From: Actinocorallia aurantiaca
GTDB taxonomy: Bacteria; Actinomycetota; Actinomycetes; Streptosporangiales; Streptosporangiaceae
DNA length: 64,000 nt
Reading direction: 5' to 3'
Assembly (NCBI RefSeq): GCF_039533685.1
Contig: NZ_BAAATZ010000002.1
Location: forward strand, 1-64,000
The notes below the pieces were generated by a model that saw only the letters and a list, made by a program, of their open reading frames with translations, made no database searches and was not told where the DNA came from. Shown here in pieces: positions 34,374-41,968 of the stretch. Position 1 is the first letter of the stretch; every line of letters starts with the position of its first letter. The translations under genes were made by a program, and so were the position numbers.

Positions 34374-34892
34374 CTAGCGGGGGCCGTCCTCCTCCGGCAG
34401 CGCCTCGGGGAGGGCGGCTTCGAGGGACTCCGCCAGCAGGGCCAGTGCCTCCAGGACGCGCGGGCGGTCCGCGCCCAGGCGGGACAGGAGGGCCGACTCG
34501 ATCCGGAGCTGGCGCGGGAACAGGGCGTCGACGGCCTCCTTTCCCTCGGGGGTGACGGTGATGAGGGCGACCCGCCTGTCGCTCGGGCTCGGCGCGCGCG
34601 AGATGAAACCGCGGCTCTCCAGTTTGGCGAGGGTCTTGCTGACGGCGGCCCGGGACAGGCGGTGGTGTTCGGCGATGTGGCGGGCGATCACCGGGGTCCG
34701 CGTGTAGCGCAGGGGGATCAGGAGGTCGACCTCGGGCGCGGTGAGCGGAGCCCCCTCGTAGATCGGTTCGACGGCCCGGTCCCGCAGGGCGCCGATCCGC
34801 TTCAGCAGCGCGACGACCTCCATGGGAGAGGTGTCGAGGTCGGGACGGCCTTCGGCCCACTGGGCCCGGACCGCGGAGGGCGGGGGGAGCAA
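34374..34892 (-). CDS. MarR-family regulator (TTG start)
   Basis: A 172-residue winged-helix repressor. The recognition helix and wing are in HHRLSRAAVSKTLAKLESRGF and SRAPSPSDRRVALITVTPEG, the classic MarR DRR motif. The TTG at 34892 is taken as the start because AAGGAG lies five bases upstream and no ATG or GTG gives a full-length domain. It is divergent from the Bcr/CflA-type MFS pump, 45 bases away, and is expected to repress it. Confidence 0.88.
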   Translation of the reverse strand: MLPPPSAVRAQWAEGRPDLDTSPMEVVALLKRIGALRDRAVEPIYEGAPLTAPEVDLLIPLRYTRTPVIARHIAEHHRLSRAAVSKTLAKLESRGFISRAPSPSDRRVALITVTPEGKEAVDALFPRQLRIESALLSRLGADRPRVLEALALLAESLEAALPEALPEEDGPR

Positions 34893-34937
34893 GAGGACTC
34901 CTTTGTTAACCAGTGAACTACATGTTACCTTTTCGAG
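34893..34937. promoter_or_regulatory. MarR operator region between marR and the Bcr/CflA pump
   Basis: The 45-base divergent gap carries the imperfect palindrome GTTAACCAGTGAAC (about 34904-34917; half-sites GTTAAC and GTGAAC) followed by TACATGTTAC. It overlaps both gene starts, the usual place of a MarR autoregulatory site. Confidence 0.5.
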
Positions 34938-36203
34938 GTGACCTCCACCTCACCCAACCAGTCGCCGGCTCCGGGCGCCAGCGAACCCGGCCGGACGGCC
35001 GGGCTGGTCGCGGTGCTGGGCGCCCTCACCGCGATAGCACCGCTCACCACCGACATGTACGTGCCGGCCCTTCCCTCCATGGGCGACGCGTTGAACGCGG
35101 GCAGCACCTCCATCCAGCTGACCCTCACCTCGTTCCTCGTCGGCCTGATCGTGGGACAGGTCGTCATCGGGCCGATCAGCGACAGCCTGGGACGGCGGAA
35201 GCTGCTCCTGTGGGGGATGGCGGGCTTCGCCCTGACGTCCCTGCTCTGCGCGCTGGCTCCCAGCGCGGAGGTGCTGATCGCCGTCAGGTTCCTGCAGGGG
35301 GCCACCGGCGCCATCGGCATGGTGCTGGCCAGGGCCATCATCACCGACCGGTTCCACGGCCGCGACATCCCCCGCTACTTCGCCATCCTGTCGCAGATCC
35401 TCGGCGTCGCCCCGGTGATCGCCCCTGTGATCGGCGGTGCGATCCTCTCCGTCTCCACCTGGCGCGCCGTCTTCTTCGTGCTCGCCCTCGTCGGCGTCCT
35501 GCTGCTGGTCTCGGTCCTGGTCAAGGTGCCCGAGACGCTGCCGCCCGAGCGCCGCCGCAAGGACGGGCTGGGCGGGACCTTCCGCGCGATGGGGAGGCTG
35601 GCCCGCGAGCGGAGCTTCATGGGCTACGCGCTCGTGCTGGCCTGCGCCTCGGCGAGCCTGTTCTCCTACATCAGCGGTTCCAGCTTCATCTTCGAGCACC
35701 TCCACGGCACCTCGGCCGCCATGTACTCCGTGGTCTTCGCGGTCAACGCGGCCGGGATGCTGACGATGGGAGCCCTCTTCGGCAGGCTGTCGGCCCGCGT
35801 CCCGGTGAACCGGCTGCTCACCGTCGCCGTGGGGCTGTCCCTGCTGGGCGCGCTCGCCCAGGTCGTCGTGGTGGCGGTCGCGGGCGAGACCTTCGCGGGC
35901 ACCTGGATCACCCTCTTCGTGGCCATAGGCAGCATCGGCATGCTGTTCCCCGCCACGATGACCCTGGGCCAGACCCTCGGCCGCGCCACCCCGGGCGCCG
36001 CCTCGGCCCTGATGGGCGGCCTGCAGTTCCTGTTCGGCGCGATCGCCTCGCCGATCGTCGGCCTGTTCGGCGAGTCGAGCTCCCTGCCGATGGCGGTCGT
36101 GATGCTCGCCGCCATGCTCCTGGCCGTCCTCGCGCTGGTCACGCTCGCCCGGCCCTGGCTCCGCCTGGGAGAGGTCTCCGACGAGGCCCGCGCCTCCCAC
36201 TGA
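34938..36203 (+). CDS. Bcr/CflA-family MFS multidrug transporter
   Basis: A 421-residue 12-helix exporter. Signature features are LTTDMYVPALPSMGDALN in helix 1, motif A GPISDSLGRRKLLL, RFLQGATGAIGMVLARAIITD in helix 4 and the helix-5 motif LSQILGVAPVIAPVIGGAIL. All match the bicyclomycin/chloramphenicol pump family. The start is GTG 34938 with only a weak Shine-Dalgarno. The adjacent divergent MarR gene is its likely repressor. Substrate unknown. Confidence 0.9.
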   Translation: MTSTSPNQSPAPGASEPGRTAGLVAVLGALTAIAPLTTDMYVPALPSMGDALNAGSTSIQLTLTSFLVGLIVGQVVIGPISDSLGRRKLLLWGMAGFALTSLLCALAPSAEVLIAVRFLQGATGAIGMVLARAIITDRFHGRDIPRYFAILSQILGVAPVIAPVIGGAILSVSTWRAVFFVLALVGVLLLVSVLVKVPETLPPERRRKDGLGGTFRAMGRLARERSFMGYALVLACASASLFSYISGSSFIFEHLHGTSAAMYSVVFAVNAAGMLTMGALFGRLSARVPVNRLLTVAVGLSLLGALAQVVVVAVAGETFAGTWITLFVAIGSIGMLFPATMTLGQTLGRATPGAASALMGGLQFLFGAIASPIVGLFGESSSLPMAVVMLAAMLLAVLALVTLARPWLRLGEVSDEARASH

Positions 36204-36267
36204 AGATCGTCGTCACCGGATCCGGGCGGAGCCTGGCCGCAGATAAACTTGCGGTGGTAGTTTCAGG

Positions 36268-36290
36268 GAAAACTGTCAGTGCCAGTTTTC
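36268..36290. promoter_or_regulatory. 8-bp-arm inverted repeat before the acyl-CoA dehydrogenase operon
   Basis: GAAAACTG (36268-36275) and CAGTTTTC (36283-36290) are perfect inverted arms around a 7-base spacer, ending five bases before GGAGGGG, the ribosome-binding site. This shape suits a TetR-type fatty-acid regulator; no regulator gene is adjacent. Confidence 0.65.
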
Positions 36291-36303
36291 TCTGGAGGGG
36301 CCC

Positions 36304-37446
36304 ATGGACCTGGAACTGTCCGAGGAGCACTCGGCCATCCGGACGATGGCGGCGGAGTTCGTCGACCGGGAGGTGGTCCCGCATGTCAGGGAGTGGGACC
36401 GGGCCGAGTCGGTCGACCGCGCGATCGTCGGTCGGCTGGGTGAGCTCGGCCTGCTGGGGGTGACGATCCCGGAGGAGTACGGCGGCTCCGGCGGCGACCA
36501 CCTGTCCTACTGCCTCGTGCTGGAGGAGCTCGGACGCGGGGACTCCGCCGTGCGCGGCATCGTCTCGGTCACCCTCGGACTCGTCGCCAAGGCCGTCCTC
36601 GGACACGGCGACGAGGAGCAGAAGAGGCACTGGCTGCCCAGGCTCGCCTCCGGCGCCTCGCTCGGGTGCTTCGCGCTCACCGAACCCGGCACCGGCTCCG
36701 ACGCGGGGAACCTCGCCACGCGCGCGATCCGGGACGGCGGCGACTGGGTGATCACCGGCTCGAAGATGTTCATCACCAACGGCACCTGGGCGGACATCGC
36801 GCTGGTGTTCGCCAGGACCGGCGGGGAGGGGTCCCGGGGGATCAGCGCCTTCCTCGTGCCCACCGAGCTGATCGACCGCCGGGAGATCCACGGCAAGCTG
36901 GGGCTGCGCGGCCAGGCCACCGCCGAACTCGTCCTCGATGGGGTCCGCGTGCCCGCCTCGGCGATGCTCGGGCCCGAAGGCAAGGGCTTCGGCATCGCCA
37001 TGGCCACCCTCGCCAAGGGCCGCATGTCCGTCGCGGCGGGCTGCGTCGGCCTCGCCCAGGGGTGCCTGGACGCGGCCGTCGGCTACGCCGGGGAGCGCGA
37101 GCAGTTCGGCAGGCCCATCGCCGGGCACCAGCTCGTCCAGGAACTGCTGTCCGACATCGCCGTGGACGTCGCCGCCGCCCGCCTGCTGACCTGGAAGGTC
37201 GCCGACCTGATCGACCGCGGCCTGCCGTTCGCCACCGAGTCCTCGATGGCCAAGCTGTTCGCCTCCGAAGCGTGCGTACGGGCCGCGAACAACGCCCTCC
37301 AGGTCTTCGGCGGCTACGGCTACATCGACGAGTACCCCGTCGGCAAGATGCTGCGGGACGCCCGCGTCATGACCCTCTACGAAGGCACCAGCCAGATCCA
37401 GAAACTCGTCATCGGACGCGCCCTGACCGGCGTCAGCGCGTTCTGA
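36304..37446 (+). CDS. Acyl-CoA dehydrogenase
   Basis: FAD enzyme of 380 residues that introduces the alpha-beta double bond in an acyl-CoA. FALTEPGTGSDAGNLATRA, WVITGSKMFITNG and EREQFGRPIAGHQLVQ are family motifs. The catalytic glutamate is E360 in TLYEGTSQIQK, the short/branched-chain position. GGAGGGG precedes the ATG. First gene of an operon with an SDR oxidoreductase and a MaoC hydratase, which together could carry out steps of acyl-CoA oxidation or synthesis. Chain specificity is not evident. Confidence 0.93.
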   Translation: MDLELSEEHSAIRTMAAEFVDREVVPHVREWDRAESVDRAIVGRLGELGLLGVTIPEEYGGSGGDHLSYCLVLEELGRGDSAVRGIVSVTLGLVAKAVLGHGDEEQKRHWLPRLASGASLGCFALTEPGTGSDAGNLATRAIRDGGDWVITGSKMFITNGTWADIALVFARTGGEGSRGISAFLVPTELIDRREIHGKLGLRGQATAELVLDGVRVPASAMLGPEGKGFGIAMATLAKGRMSVAAGCVGLAQGCLDAAVGYAGEREQFGRPIAGHQLVQELLSDIAVDVAAARLLTWKVADLIDRGLPFATESSMAKLFASEACVRAANNALQVFGGYGYIDEYPVGKMLRDARVMTLYEGTSQIQKLVIGRALTGVSAF

Positions 37447-37460
37447 CCCAGGAGAGACAC

Positions 37461-38189
37461 ATGAGCGGACTCACCGGAAAAGTCGCCGTCGTGACGGGCG
37501 GCGCGCAGGGGATCGGCGCGGCCACCGTCCGCCGCCTGGAGGAAGAGGGCGCGACCGTCGCGGTCGTCGACCTCGACGCCAGGAAGCGGAGCGACGCCGT
37601 CCACGCCTACGACTGCGACGTCACCGACCTCGCGGCGGTCGAGGAGGTGTTCGCCCGGATCGTCGCCGACCTGGGCGGCCTCGACATCCTGGTCAACAAC
37701 GCCGGGATCACCCGCGACAACCTGCTGTTCAAGATGAGCAAGGACGACTGGGACTCGGTCCTGTCCGTCAACCTCAGCGGCGTCTTCCACTGCTGCAAGG
37801 CCGCGCAGAAGTACATGACCGCCCAGCGCTCCGGCAAGATCGTCTCGCTGAGCAGCAGGTCCGCTCTGGGCAACCGGGGGCAGGCCAACTACGCCGCGGC
37901 CAAGGCCGGCATCCAGGCGTTCACCGCCACGCTCGCGATCGAGCTCGGCCCGTTCAACGTCAACGTCAACGCCGTCGCGCCCGGCTACATCGCCACCGCG
38001 ATGACCGCCGCGACCGCCGCCCGGGTCGGAGCCGACCCCGAGGAGCACCAGCGGACGGCCGCCGAGCGCATCCCCCTCCACCGGGTCGGGCGGCCCGAGG
38101 AGGTCGCCTCCGTGATCGCCTTCCTGGTCGGCGACGACGCCTCCTACGTGTCGGGCCAGACCCTCTACATCAACGGAGGCGCCCGATGA
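37461..38189 (+). CDS. SDR-family 3-oxoacyl reductase (FabG-like)
   Basis: NAD(P)-dependent short-chain dehydrogenase of 242 residues. It has the Rossmann motif TGGAQGIGAAT, the NNAG motif, and catalytic S131, Y144 and K148 in NYAAAKAG, followed by VNAVAPGYIATAMT. This is the FabG/PhaB-like group acting on 3-oxoacyl-ACP or 3-oxoacyl-CoA. AGGAGAGACAC precedes the ATG. Its stop overlaps the MaoC start as ATGA. In this context it most likely interconverts 3-oxo- and 3-hydroxyacyl-CoA. Confidence 0.92.
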   Translation: MSGLTGKVAVVTGGAQGIGAATVRRLEEEGATVAVVDLDARKRSDAVHAYDCDVTDLAAVEEVFARIVADLGGLDILVNNAGITRDNLLFKMSKDDWDSVLSVNLSGVFHCCKAAQKYMTAQRSGKIVSLSSRSALGNRGQANYAAAKAGIQAFTATLAIELGPFNVNVNAVAPGYIATAMTAATAARVGADPEEHQRTAAERIPLHRVGRPEEVASVIAFLVGDDASYVSGQTLYINGGAR

Positions 38190-38641
38190 GGACCTTCGAG
38201 AGCGTCGACGAGCTCGCCACCGCCGCCGTCGGCACGGAACTCGGCTCCAGCGGCTGGATCACCGTCGACCAGCGGCGCGTCGACCTGTTCGCCGAGGCCA
38301 CCGAGGATCACCAGTGGATCCACGTGGACGAGGCCCGCGCCGCCGAGGGGCCCTTCGGCGGGACGATCGCGCACGGATTCCTCACCCTGTCGCTCGTCTC
38401 CCACCTGGCCCAGCAGGTGATGGACGTCAAGGGCATCCGGATGGGCATCAACTACGGGCTCGACCGGGTGCGTTTCATCACTCCCGTCCCCGTCGGCAGC
38501 CGCCTGCGCGGCACCGTCGTCCTGTCCGACGTCCGCGAGGTCGACGGCGGGGTCCAGGTCACCCGCACGATCACCGTCGAGATCGAAGGCTCCCCCAAGC
38601 CCGCCTGCGTCGCGGAGAACCTCGTCCGCTACCTGCGCTGA
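38186..38641 (+). CDS. MaoC-like (R)-specific enoyl-CoA hydratase
   Basis: Hot-dog-fold hydratase of 151 residues. The hydratase-2 motif is intact, with D41 and H46 in the stretch ATEDHQWIHVDEARA, followed by GPFGGTIAHGFLTLSL. It would convert trans-2-enoyl-CoA to (R)-3-hydroxyacyl-CoA, between the dehydrogenase and the SDR step. Start ATG 38186 overlaps the SDR stop. Last gene of the operon; a strong terminator follows 54 bases later. Confidence 0.93.
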   Translation: MRTFESVDELATAAVGTELGSSGWITVDQRRVDLFAEATEDHQWIHVDEARAAEGPFGGTIAHGFLTLSLVSHLAQQVMDVKGIRMGINYGLDRVRFITPVPVGSRLRGTVVLSDVREVDGGVQVTRTITVEIEGSPKPACVAENLVRYLR

Positions 38642-38694
38642 ACCACGGCCGGCGGCCCGGTCTCCATGAGGGCCGCCGCGCCTCCCGTGTGCTT

Positions 38695-38726
38695 CAGGCC
38701 GCCGTCCGGTTCCGGACGGCGGCCTG
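38695..38726 (+). terminator. 15-bp perfect-stem terminator after the MaoC operon
   Basis: Arms 38695-38709 and 38712-38726 pair perfectly around a TT loop. It isolates the acyl-CoA operon from the MFS gene downstream. Confidence 0.88.
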
Positions 38727-38748
38727 GTCGTTCCACCACTCCGCCAAG

Positions 38749-38796
38749 TACCTATGTATTTATAGCTATTTGACTTTAGCTATGCCTACATAGGTA
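38749..38796. promoter_or_regulatory. Nested operator of the MFS/MarR unit
   Basis: Outer arms TACCTATGTA (38749-38758) and TACATAGGTA (38787-38796) are perfect inverted 10-mers. Inside them ATAGCTA (38762-38768) and TAGCTAT (38777-38783) form a second inverted pair. The stretch is A+T-rich. The TACCTAT/ATAGG half-site recurs before the MarR gene at 40469-40489, linking both promoters to that regulator. Confidence 0.75.
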
Positions 38797-38851
38797 TCCT
38801 CGCAGAGCTTCTTTCGGAGCGACTTCCCTGATCGAAAGGCACTCCGCGTTC

Positions 38852-40450
38852 ATGCACGTCGAAAGCCCGACCGTTCCTCCCGCTCAGGACGGCGCCGACC
38901 GTCCGGCTGAACGCGGGCCACGCTCCAACCCGTGGCTGTCGCTGATCGCCGTCTCGTTCGGCCTGTTCATGGTCGCGCTCGACGGCACCGTCGTGGCCAT
39001 CGCCAACCCCTACATCGGCCAGGACCTCGGCACCTCGCTGTCCCAGCTGCAGTGGGTCACCAACTCCTACCTGCTGGCGCTGGCCGCGCTCCTGGTCCTG
39101 GGCGGCAAGCTCGGCGACCGGTTCGGACGCAAGAAGTTCTTCCTCATCGGCCTCGTCGGGTTCACCCTCACGTCCGCCGCCATCGGGCTCGTCGGCTCCA
39201 TCGGCGGCGTGATCTTCTTCCGGGCGCTCCAGGGAGCCTTCGGCGCGCTGCTCATGCCCAACACCCTCGGCATCCTGCGCGCGGTCTTCCCGCCGAAGAA
39301 GTTCGGCCGGGCCGTCGGCATCTGGGCGATGGTCTCCTCGGTGTCGACCGCGCTCGGCCCGATCGTCGGCGGCGCCCTCGTCGAGCACGTCGGCTGGGAA
39401 TGGGTCTTCTACATCAACGTGCCCATCGGCGTCATCGGCTTCCTCTACGGCATGTACGTCCTGTCCGAGAACCGCAACAGCACCGGCCGCCACCGCTTCG
39501 ACGTCCCCGGCGTCGTGCTGCTGGCCGCCGGGATGATCGCCCTCGTCTACGGCATCGTCAAGGGCGAGACCTGGGGCTGGGGCGACGCCCGCACCCTCGG
39601 CATGATCGTCCTCGGCCTCGCCGTCCTCGTCGTGTTCGGCCTCGTCGAGAACAGGACCGAGCACCCGCTGCTGCCGATGCGGCTGTTCCGCAACCCGTCC
39701 CTCACCGCCGGGACCGCCATCACCGCGATCAACTTCTTCGCGCTGATCGGCACGATCTTCTTCGTGATGCTCTACCTGCAGAACGTGCGCGGATACTCGC
39801 CGATCACGGCCGGAGTCCTCACCCTGCCGCTCAGCCTCGCCTCCGTGGTCGCCGCGCCGCTGGGCGCGTCCCTCACCGAGAGGTTCGGCCCCCGCGTGAC
39901 CATGCCGACGGGCATGCTGCTGCAGGCCGCGGCCTCCTGCTCCTTCCTCTTCCTCGACGTCGACTCCTCCTACAACCTCATGTGGCCGGCCTTCATCTGC
40001 ATGGGCCTGGGCGTCGGCGCGGTGATGGCCGCCTCCTCCGAGGCGATCGTCGGCAACGCCCCCGTCAGGGACGCCGGGGTCGCGGGCGGCCTGCAGGCCA
40101 CGGCGCTCCAGCTGGGCGGCGCGCTGGGCACCTCGATCCTGCTGTCGGTCCTCAGCCTCCGCGCCGCGAGCGCCGTCGGCGGGCAGTTCGCCTCGGCGGG
40201 CGTCCCCGCCGAGCTCGCCGCCGGCCTGGAGCCGCACGCCAAGGAGACCGTCGCCATGGGCGTCGCCCCGGTGCCCGACGGCGTGAGCGCGCGGGTCGCC
40301 GCCGCCGTCACCGACGCGAGCGGGCAGGCCTTCATGCAGGGCGTCCACGCCGCGGTCGCGGTCTCCGGCACGCTCTGCCTGCTCGGCGCCGTCCTCGCGG
40401 TCGCCGTCGTGCGCCGTGGACGGCCCGCCGACTCCGTGCCGATGCACTGA
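38852..40450 (+). CDS. MFS drug-efflux transporter (DHA2/EmrB-QacA type)
   Basis: A 532-residue 14-helix exporter. Helix 1 reads FMVALDGTVVAIANPYIGQDLG, motif A is GGKLGDRFGRKKFFL, and the helix-5 antiporter motif region is VSTALGPIVGGALVE. It sits behind a nested operator and directly upstream of a MarR gene with a related site, so it is probably derepressed by the MarR ligand. The ATG at 38852 has only a distant GAAAGG. Close to the other DHA2 pumps of the window in type but not a recent duplicate. Confidence 0.9.
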   Translation: MHVESPTVPPAQDGADRPAERGPRSNPWLSLIAVSFGLFMVALDGTVVAIANPYIGQDLGTSLSQLQWVTNSYLLALAALLVLGGKLGDRFGRKKFFLIGLVGFTLTSAAIGLVGSIGGVIFFRALQGAFGALLMPNTLGILRAVFPPKKFGRAVGIWAMVSSVSTALGPIVGGALVEHVGWEWVFYINVPIGVIGFLYGMYVLSENRNSTGRHRFDVPGVVLLAAGMIALVYGIVKGETWGWGDARTLGMIVLGLAVLVVFGLVENRTEHPLLPMRLFRNPSLTAGTAITAINFFALIGTIFFVMLYLQNVRGYSPITAGVLTLPLSLASVVAAPLGASLTERFGPRVTMPTGMLLQAAASCSFLFLDVDSSYNLMWPAFICMGLGVGAVMAASSEAIVGNAPVRDAGVAGGLQATALQLGGALGTSILLSVLSLRAASAVGGQFASAGVPAELAAGLEPHAKETVAMGVAPVPDGVSARVAAAVTDASGQAFMQGVHAAVAVSGTLCLLGAVLAVAVVRRGRPADSVPMH

Positions 40451-40468
40451 GAAACCCATGATCGGATA

Positions 40469-40491
40469 CCTATCCGCGCCATGGATAGGAT
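40469..40491 (+). promoter_or_regulatory. MarR autoregulatory site with leaderless promoter
   Basis: CCTATCC (40469-40475) and GGATAGG (40483-40489) are inverted arms around a 7-base spacer. The right arm is part of TAGGAT (40486-40491), a -10 box six bases before the MarR ATG. Repressor bound here would cover the promoter. Confidence 0.65.
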
Positions 40492-40497
40492 GGGCCC

Positions 40498-40959
40498 ATG
40501 GCGGGTGAGGACGAACTCCGGGAGCTCTCGGCCCTGCTCGGCGCGATCCTGCCGGCGCTGATGCGCGCCATGGAACGCCGGATCGACCGGGAGTTCCCCC
40601 ACCCCAAACCGCCCGACACCCAGCTGTCGCTCATGCGGCTGGTGCGCGAGCGCGACGGGATCACCGTGCGGGAGGCCGCCGAGGCCCTGCTGATGAAGCC
40701 GAACAACGTCAGCTCCCTGGTCTCCCTCCTGGTCAAGGAGGGCCTCCTCACCCGGGTGCAGGACCCGGACGACAAGCGCATCGCCCACCTGCACGTCACC
40801 GACCTGGCCCTCGACCGCCTCACCGCGGTCGACGACCTCATCACCGCCTACGCGCTGGAGAGCCTGCGCCGACTCACGGACGACCAGATCACCGCGCTGG
40901 ACCGGGCCGTCCCCGGCCTCAACGCCCTGGCCGCCCACATCAGGGAGGCCGCGGTCTGA
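40498..40959 (+). CDS. MarR-family regulator of the DHA2 pump
   Basis: A 153-residue winged-helix repressor. ITVREAAEALLMKPNNVSSLVSLLVKEGLL is the HTH and VQDPDDKRIAHLHVTDLAL is the wing with the DDKR motif. The ATG at 40498 lacks a Shine-Dalgarno and has TAGGAT six bases before it, so it is probably leaderless. It follows the pump gene by 47 bases and has its own operator, which shares the TACCTAT half-site with the pump promoter. Confidence 0.9.
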   Translation: MAGEDELRELSALLGAILPALMRAMERRIDREFPHPKPPDTQLSLMRLVRERDGITVREAAEALLMKPNNVSSLVSLLVKEGLLTRVQDPDDKRIAHLHVTDLALDRLTAVDDLITAYALESLRRLTDDQITALDRAVPGLNALAAHIREAAV

Positions 40960-41010
40960 CCGCGGCCTTCCGGCCTTTCCGGACCCCGGCCCCGCCGTAC
41001 GGCCGGGGCC

Positions 41011-41796
41011 TCAGGCCGGGTTCATGGGGTTCGGCCTGAGGACGGCGAAGACGGCGCCCTGGGGATCCCGGACGACGGCCATGCGGCCGGCGACCATGTC
41101 GTAGGGCGGTTCCAGGACGGTGCCGCCGGCGCGGACCAGGGCGTCGACCGTGGCGTCCGGGTCGTCCACCGCGAAGTAGACCAGCCAGTGCGACGGGTCG
41201 CCGGGACTCTCGAGGGCCCCCATGCCGCCGACCACCCGGCCTCCCGCGTTCAGCGAGTAGTAGCCCTCGGCTCCTTCCATCGGGGTCGTCTCGACGGACA
41301 GCGCCGCCCGGTAGAAGGCGCTCGCGACGACGATGTCGGAGGTGTCGAGCTCGTGCCAGACGACCGCTCCGGGCTCCTCGACGACCTGCGCCCCGGAGAA
41401 CTCGCCGGCCTGCCAGAGCCCGAAGACCGCGCCGGTGGGGTCGAGCGCCACCACCATCCGGCCGAGGTCCACGATGTCCGTCACGGGCATCAGGATGGAG
41501 CCGCCCGCGTCGGTGATCGCCCGCTCGGCACCCTCGGCGTCGTCGGTCGCCAGGTAGACCGTCCAGACGCTCGGGAGCGCCGAGCCTTCGGGATCGGGCG
41601 GCGGCGGGGCCAGGATGCCCGCCACGGCGCCGCCGTTCAGGGTGCAGACCGAGTACCCGCCGATCTCGGACGGGCCGATCTCGCCCCGCCAGCCGAACAG
41701 GGTGCCGTAGAAGTCGAGTGCGGCCCGCTGGTCGGGGACCATCAAATCGACCCAGCACGGGGCGCCCGGCGGGTAGGAGCCGGTGACTTCGGGCAT
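41011..41796 (-). CDS. Double-VOC (glyoxalase fold) protein, copy 2
   Basis: A 261-residue paralogue of the protein at 30474..31265, with the same two-domain layout: MPEVTGSYPPGAPCWVDLMV, FYGTLFGWRGEIG, WHELDTSDIVVASAFY and DMVAGRMAVVRDPQGAVFAV. The start at 41796 is set by AGGAGGCCGCAG directly upstream; a longer frame adds 17 unrelated residues. A palindrome ATCGT-TACAT-ACGAT lies in its promoter. Like copy 1 it lies close to MFS pumps. Function is unknown. Confidence 0.86.
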   Translation of the reverse strand: MPEVTGSYPPGAPCWVDLMVPDQRAALDFYGTLFGWRGEIGPSEIGGYSVCTLNGGAVAGILAPPPPDPEGSALPSVWTVYLATDDAEGAERAITDAGGSILMPVTDIVDLGRMVVALDPTGAVFGLWQAGEFSGAQVVEEPGAVVWHELDTSDIVVASAFYRAALSVETTPMEGAEGYYSLNAGGRVVGGMGALESPGDPSHWLVYFAVDDPDATVDALVRAGGTVLEPPYDMVAGRMAVVRDPQGAVFAVLRPNPMNPA

Positions 41797-41860
41797 CTGC
41801 GGCCTCCTGAGAAGATCACCGCCGGACCTGGCGTCCAGCACAATCACTTAACGCAACAAT

Positions 41861-41875
41861 ATCGTTACATACGAT
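41861..41875. promoter_or_regulatory. Palindrome in the promoter of VOC copy 2
   Basis: ATCGT (41861-41865) and ACGAT (41871-41875) flank TACAT in an A+T-rich stretch 65 bases before the start. It is a candidate operator; no related motif was found before VOC copy 1. Confidence 0.35.
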
Positions 41876-41968
41876 CACCTCCTCGGCTGCCACCGGATCT
41901 GTGGAAAAGACGACGGCCCGCCGACGACAGGCCGCGTTTCGAAACGGGGCCCGCATCCGGATCCCCGG

